Positions 61,074 to 64,000 of a stretch of 64,000 nt of DNA are shown here, one piece after another. A model generated the notes under the pieces. The model searched no databases. It was not told where the DNA came from and was given only the letters and a program-made list of their open reading frames with translations. The position numbers were made by a program, and so were the translations under genes. Positions within the stretch are counted from its first letter, which is position 1; every line of letters starts with the position of its first letter. Origin of the DNA: Tepidimonas sediminis (GTDB lineage: Bacteria > Pseudomonadota > Gammaproteobacteria > Burkholderiales > Burkholderiaceae_C); assembly GCF_007556605.1 (NCBI RefSeq), contig NZ_VJND01000008.1, positions 62,001 through 126,000 on the forward strand, written 5' to 3'.

Positions 61074-61104
61074 GGGCGCCGCCGCCGCATGCCAGAATGC
61101 GCGC

Positions 61105-62007
61105 ATGAGCACGCTGCCCGAGCAAGGCCTGGTGGTCGCGATCTCCTCGCGCGCGCTGTTCGACTTCGAGGAGGAGAACCGCGTCTTCGAGCAGGGCGAC
61201 GACCGCGCCTACATGGCGCTGCAGCTCGAGCGCCTGGAGCAGCCGGCGCGGCCGGGCGTGGCGTTTTCGCTGGTGCGCAAGCTGCTCGCGTTCAACGCCG
61301 ACGGCACCACGCGCGTGGAAGTGGTGATCCTGTCGCGCAACGACCCGGTCTCCGGTCTGCGGGTCTTTCGCTCCGCGGCGGCGGATCGGCTGCCGATCCA
61401 GCGCGGCGTCTTCACGCGCGGGGCGCCACCGTGGCGCTACCTGCGGCCGCTCGGGGCGCACCTGTTCCTGTCGGCCAACCTGGACGACGTGCGTGCCGCG
61501 CTGGCGGCGGGTTTTCCGGCGGCGCAGGTCTACCCGCACGCGCCGCGTGCCAGCGAAGCCCACCCGCACGAGGTGCGCATCGCCTTCGACGGCGATGCGG
61601 TGCTGTTTTCCGACGAGGCCGAGCGCGTCTACCAGGAACAGGGACTCGACGCCTTCCAGGCGCACGAGCAGCGCCACGCCACCGTGCCGCTGCCGGGCGG
61701 GCCGTTCAAGCCGCTGCTGCAGGCGCTGCACCGGCTGCAGCAGGCCGGCACGCCCGCGATGCGCATCCGCACCGCGCTGGTGACCGCACGCAGCGCCCCG
61801 GCGCACGAGCGCGCCATCCGCACGCTGATGGACTGGCGCATCGAGGTCGATGAGGCGATGTTCCTCGGCGGGCTCGACAAGGGCCCGTTCCTGCGCGAGT
61901 TCGAGCCGGACTTCTTCTTCGACGACCAGACGCGCCACGTGACCAGCGCCGCCGAGCACGTGCCGGCAGGCCACGTCGCCGCCGGGGTGGCGGGGGGTGA
62001 ACGGTGA
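61105..62007 (+). CDS. Cytosolic 5'-nucleotidase (NT5C1-like family)
   Basis: A 300-residue protein of the bacterial branch of the eukaryotic cytosolic 5'-nucleotidase IA family (HAD-like): LVVAISSRALFDFEEENRVF, VEVVILSRNDPVSGLRVF, and the acidic FDGDAVLFSDEAERVYQEQG motif are visible, with DFFFDDQTRHV near the end. It should dephosphorylate a nucleoside monophosphate. Its stop overlaps the start of the broken MntA gene. Confidence 0.85.
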   Translation: MSTLPEQGLVVAISSRALFDFEEENRVFEQGDDRAYMALQLERLEQPARPGVAFSLVRKLLAFNADGTTRVEVVILSRNDPVSGLRVFRSAAADRLPIQRGVFTRGAPPWRYLRPLGAHLFLSANLDDVRAALAAGFPAAQVYPHAPRASEAHPHEVRIAFDGDAVLFSDEAERVYQEQGLDAFQAHEQRHATVPLPGGPFKPLLQALHRLQQAGTPAMRIRTALVTARSAPAHERAIRTLMDWRIEVDEAMFLGGLDKGPFLREFEPDFFFDDQTRHVTSAAEHVPAGHVAAGVAGGER

Positions 62008-62385
62008 TGATGCAGGCCGACGCCGTGCCCCCCGTGGCGGCCGACGCCGCCGCGCCGCTTGCCGAGCCGGCCGACCCGGTGCGGCGGCTGGCCGCGACGC
62101 TGAGGCACACGCCGCAGCTGGACTTTGCGGTGCTGGTCGGCAGCCGCGCCGACGGCCGCGCCCGGGCGGACAGCGACTGGGACATCGCGCTTGCCTGGGC
62201 GCCCGGCCTGCCGTGGCTGGAACGCGCTGGTGGATCTGCGCAACCGGATCGTGCACGACTACATGAACCTGGACCTCGAACGCATCCACGAACTCGTACG
62301 CGACGGCGCGGATGGCTTTGTCGTCGCCTTCCTGATGCGACGCGTGGCCGATGGCCCCGCCGCCGGCCGGGAGTGCCCGCAGTGA
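62007..62385 (+). pseudogene. MntA-HepT toxin-antitoxin remnant, fused out of frame
   Basis: The first part (to about 62217) encodes the nucleotidyltransferase opening of an MntA antitoxin: AVLVGSRADGRARADSDWD carries the GS-x9-DxD motif. From about 62218 the neighbouring frame gives WNALVDLRNRIVHDYMNLDL and ERIHELVRDGADGF, the C-terminal HEPN block of HepT with the RNxxxH RNase motif. The intervening end of mntA and the start of hepT are gone, so a deletion has joined the two genes out of frame and neither product is complete. Confidence 0.75.
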
Positions 62386-62446
62386 CCGCGAAGCAGGCCG
62401 ACCGCGCTGCCGCCCCGCAAGACACACCCTGCCGCAGGGGGGGCCG

Positions 62447-62830
62447 ATGCTGACCTCGGTGGCTGCCATCGCCGCCGGCGCCAGCCTCGGCGCGCTGCTG
62501 CGCTGGTGGCTGGGGCTCGTGCTCAACGCCGTGCTGCCGCACCTGCCGCTGGGCACGCTGGCGGCCAACTGGATCGGCGGCTACGCCATCGGGCTGGTGG
62601 CGGCCTTCTTCCTGCACCATCCCGACATCGCCCCCGCGTGGCGACTGTTCGCCATCACCGGGCTGCTGGGTGGGCTCACCACCTTTTCCAGCTTCTCGAT
62701 CGAGATGACGACGCTGCTGCAGCAGGGTCGGCTGCTGTGGGCGCTGGCCGGCATCGGCCTGCACGTGGGGGGCTCGCTGCTGCTGACGGCGCTGGGCCTG
62801 GCCACCTACGGCTGGCTGCGCGGGGGCTGA
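62447..62830 (+). CDS. crcB: Fluoride efflux channel CrcB (Fluc)
   Basis: A 127-residue four-helix membrane protein. ASLGALLRWWLGLVLNAVLP, LGTLAANWIGGYAIGLVAAF with the conserved Asn, and ITGLLGGLTTFSSFSIEM with the TTFSSF motif are typical. Such proteins form dual-topology dimers that export fluoride. ATG 62447 is chosen; the upstream codons lack membrane character. No fluoride riboswitch is apparent upstream. Confidence 0.95.
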   Translation: MLTSVAAIAAGASLGALLRWWLGLVLNAVLPHLPLGTLAANWIGGYAIGLVAAFFLHHPDIAPAWRLFAITGLLGGLTTFSSFSIEMTTLLQQGRLLWALAGIGLHVGGSLLLTALGLATYGWLRGG

Positions 62831-62958
62831 GGCGGCGGGCCGCCGCCGGCCCCGGCAGCCTACAATCGGCGCGCGCCCCGGACTCGCCAACCGGCTGCCG
62901 CGCCCTGCCGTCGTCGCAGCCGGCGCCCCCTTCTCCGTCTGCCGCAACCCGTTCCGCG

Positions 62959-63654
62959 ATGAGCACACCTTCCGCCCCCGACCCGCTGGCCCAGCGCTTC
63001 GTGCAGTTCGCGCTGCAGGCCGGCGTGCTGCGCTTCGGCGAGTTCAAGACCAAGGCCGGGCGCCTGAGCCCCTACTTCTTCAACGCCGGCCTGTTCGACG
63101 ACGGCGCCAAGCTGGGCCGGCTGGCCGAGTGCTACGCCGAGCGCATCCTCGGCTGCGGCCTCGACTTCGACATGATCTTCGGGCCGGCCTACAAAGGCAT
63201 TCCGCTGGCGGCGGCGCTGGCGGTGGAGCTGGCGCGGCGCGGGCACAACAAGCCGTTCGCCTTCAACCGCAAGGAGGCCAAGGACCACGGCGAGGGCGGC
63301 ACGCTGGTGGGCGCGCCGCTGCGCGGCCGGGTACTGATCGTCGACGACGTCATGAGCGCCGGCACCGCCGCGCGCGAGTCGATCGCGCTGATCCGTGGCG
63401 CCGGCGCCACACCGCACGCGCTGGCCATCGCGCTGGATCGGCAGGAGATGGCCACCGAGGTGGCCCCCGACGGCAGCGTGCGCGACGTGCCCCACAGCGC
63501 GGTGCAGTACGTGCAGCGCGAGCTGGGCCTGACCGTGTGCGCCATTGCGCGGCTGGACGATTTGCTGCACTATCTGGAGCGACAACAGGATCCCGAGATG
63601 GCGGCCCATCGGCAGCGCGTGCTGGCTTACCGCGCCCGCTACGGTGTGAGCTGA
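62959..63654 (+). CDS. pyrE: Orotate phosphoribosyltransferase
   Basis: Converts orotate and PRPP to orotidine 5'-phosphate in pyrimidine synthesis. The 231-residue product has FGEFKTKAGRLSPYFFNAGL, MIFGPAYKGIPLAAALAVEL, FNRKEAKDHGEGG and the PRPP motif VLIVDDVMSAGTAARESIAL. Confidence 0.97.
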   Translation: MSTPSAPDPLAQRFVQFALQAGVLRFGEFKTKAGRLSPYFFNAGLFDDGAKLGRLAECYAERILGCGLDFDMIFGPAYKGIPLAAALAVELARRGHNKPFAFNRKEAKDHGEGGTLVGAPLRGRVLIVDDVMSAGTAARESIALIRGAGATPHALAIALDRQEMATEVAPDGSVRDVPHSAVQYVQRELGLTVCAIARLDDLLHYLERQQDPEMAAHRQRVLAYRARYGVS

Positions 63655-63694
63655 GGGAGGCTGGCCGCGCTTCGGGGACCCGAGCAACCCCGCC

Positions 63695-64000
63695 ATGCGA
63701 CCGACCCCCACCTCCGCCGCGCCGCGCCTGCTGCTGGCTGCGCTGCTCGGCGCCGCCGCGGCACCGCTGTGGGCGCAGCCCGCCGCCGTGCGCACGCCGA
63801 TCTACACCTGCATCGACGCCCAAGGCCGGCTGCTGTCGTCCGACCGGCCGATCCCCGAATGCCGCGACCGCGTGCAGCGCGAGCTCGGGCCTGGCGGCAC
63901 GGTGCGCCGCGTGATCGAGCCGCCGCCGACGCCGCAGGAGCGCGCCCGTCTGGAAGCGGCGCAGCGCGCCCAGGCCGAGGCCGCCGCGCGCGCCGCCGAC
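63695..64000 (+). CDS. DUF4124 domain protein, truncated by the window end
   Basis: The first 102 codons of an exported protein: signal peptide ending PLWAQ, then IYTCIDAQGRLLSSDRPIPE, the DUF4124 motif with a cysteine and aromatic residue, then a charged helix rich in Ala/Glu/Arg. The reading frame is open to position 64000 and the end is not in the window. Downstream of pyrE such genes are common in Betaproteobacteria; function unknown. Confidence 0.75.
   Translation, partial: MRPTPTSAAPRLLLAALLGAAAAPLWAQPAAVRTPIYTCIDAQGRLLSSDRPIPECRDRVQRELGPGGTVRRVIEPPPTPQERARLEAAQRAQAEAAARAAD

Noticed and set aside
62386-62446. Fluoride riboswitch before crcB
   Set aside because: The 61-base gap lacks the conserved crcB-motif pairing; CrcB here is probably not riboswitch-controlled.

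Overview
The window is one continuous stretch of very GC-rich bacterial chromosome, densely packed on both strands, with no rRNA operon, CRISPR array or intact mobile element. Gene content and order (rpsP-rimM-trmD-rplS, ispE-tRNA-Gln-prs-rplY-pth, ribE-ribBA-ribH-nusB, the aerobic benzoyl-CoA 'box' cluster, a DUF3422 protein, Bug/TctC-type binding protein) point to a betaproteobacterium of the order Burkholderiales. A thermophilic or sulfur-oxidising comamonad-like genus would fit, but this is inference; the sequence alone does not name the species.

Layout. 1-7503: aerobic benzoate degradation through benzoyl-CoA. boxC-boxB-boxA run leftwards behind the regulator gene boxR, and the benzoate-CoA ligase gene diverges to the right. 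TGCA-containing palindromes occupy both control regions. 7504-8152: a scar holding remnants of a DMT/EamA transporter gene and of an apbC/mrp gene. 8153-12661: five pilin-like genes (pilE, fimT, pilW, pilX, pilV types), visibly richer in A/T than their surroundings and without pilY1. 12674-17990: riboflavin synthesis (ribE, ribBA, ribH), nusB, ybgC and tolQRA. 18196-18939: a DUF3782-type protein and a CAU tRNA with a scar-like flank. 19048-27461: hrcA/nadK divergent pair, recN, rapZ, mutY, mutM, a TPR lipoprotein and lolB. 27468-36503: ispE, tRNA-Gln, prs, rplY, pth, ferredoxin, coaD, rsmD, two M16 peptidases, ftsY.

36611-38998 carries a flavocytochrome c sulfide dehydrogenase pair and a cytochrome c4, suggesting sulfide oxidation feeding a c-type cytochrome pool. 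39032-45332: a DUF3422 membrane protein, a 1048-residue PAS-GGDEF-EAL protein and a SulP anion transporter whose start lies inside the preceding gene. 45451-47661: the ribosomal operon rpsP-rimM-trmD-rplS, whose last codons are tandemly duplicated beyond the stop. 47790-53371: an acetyltransferase, a TM2 protein, an AEC transporter, a stand-alone ATPase, msrA and a CvrA-type antiporter. 53391-59600: a leftward run of a PRPP synthetase-like protein, an AMP/thymidine phosphorylase-like protein, a Bug-type binding protein, an FAD monooxygenase, SppA and a Rieske protein. 59701-64000: maf, an RsmI-like methyltransferase, a cytosolic-type 5'-nucleotidase, a broken MntA/HepT toxin-antitoxin pair, crcB, pyrE and a truncated DUF4124 gene.

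Most of the window is ordinary core genome. The parts most worth a second look are the BoxR operator layout, the phosphorylase/PRPP-synthetase-like pair, the MntA-HepT deletion fusion, the pilin operon without pilY1, and the duplicated rplS tail. I did not find a clearly new multi-gene system.
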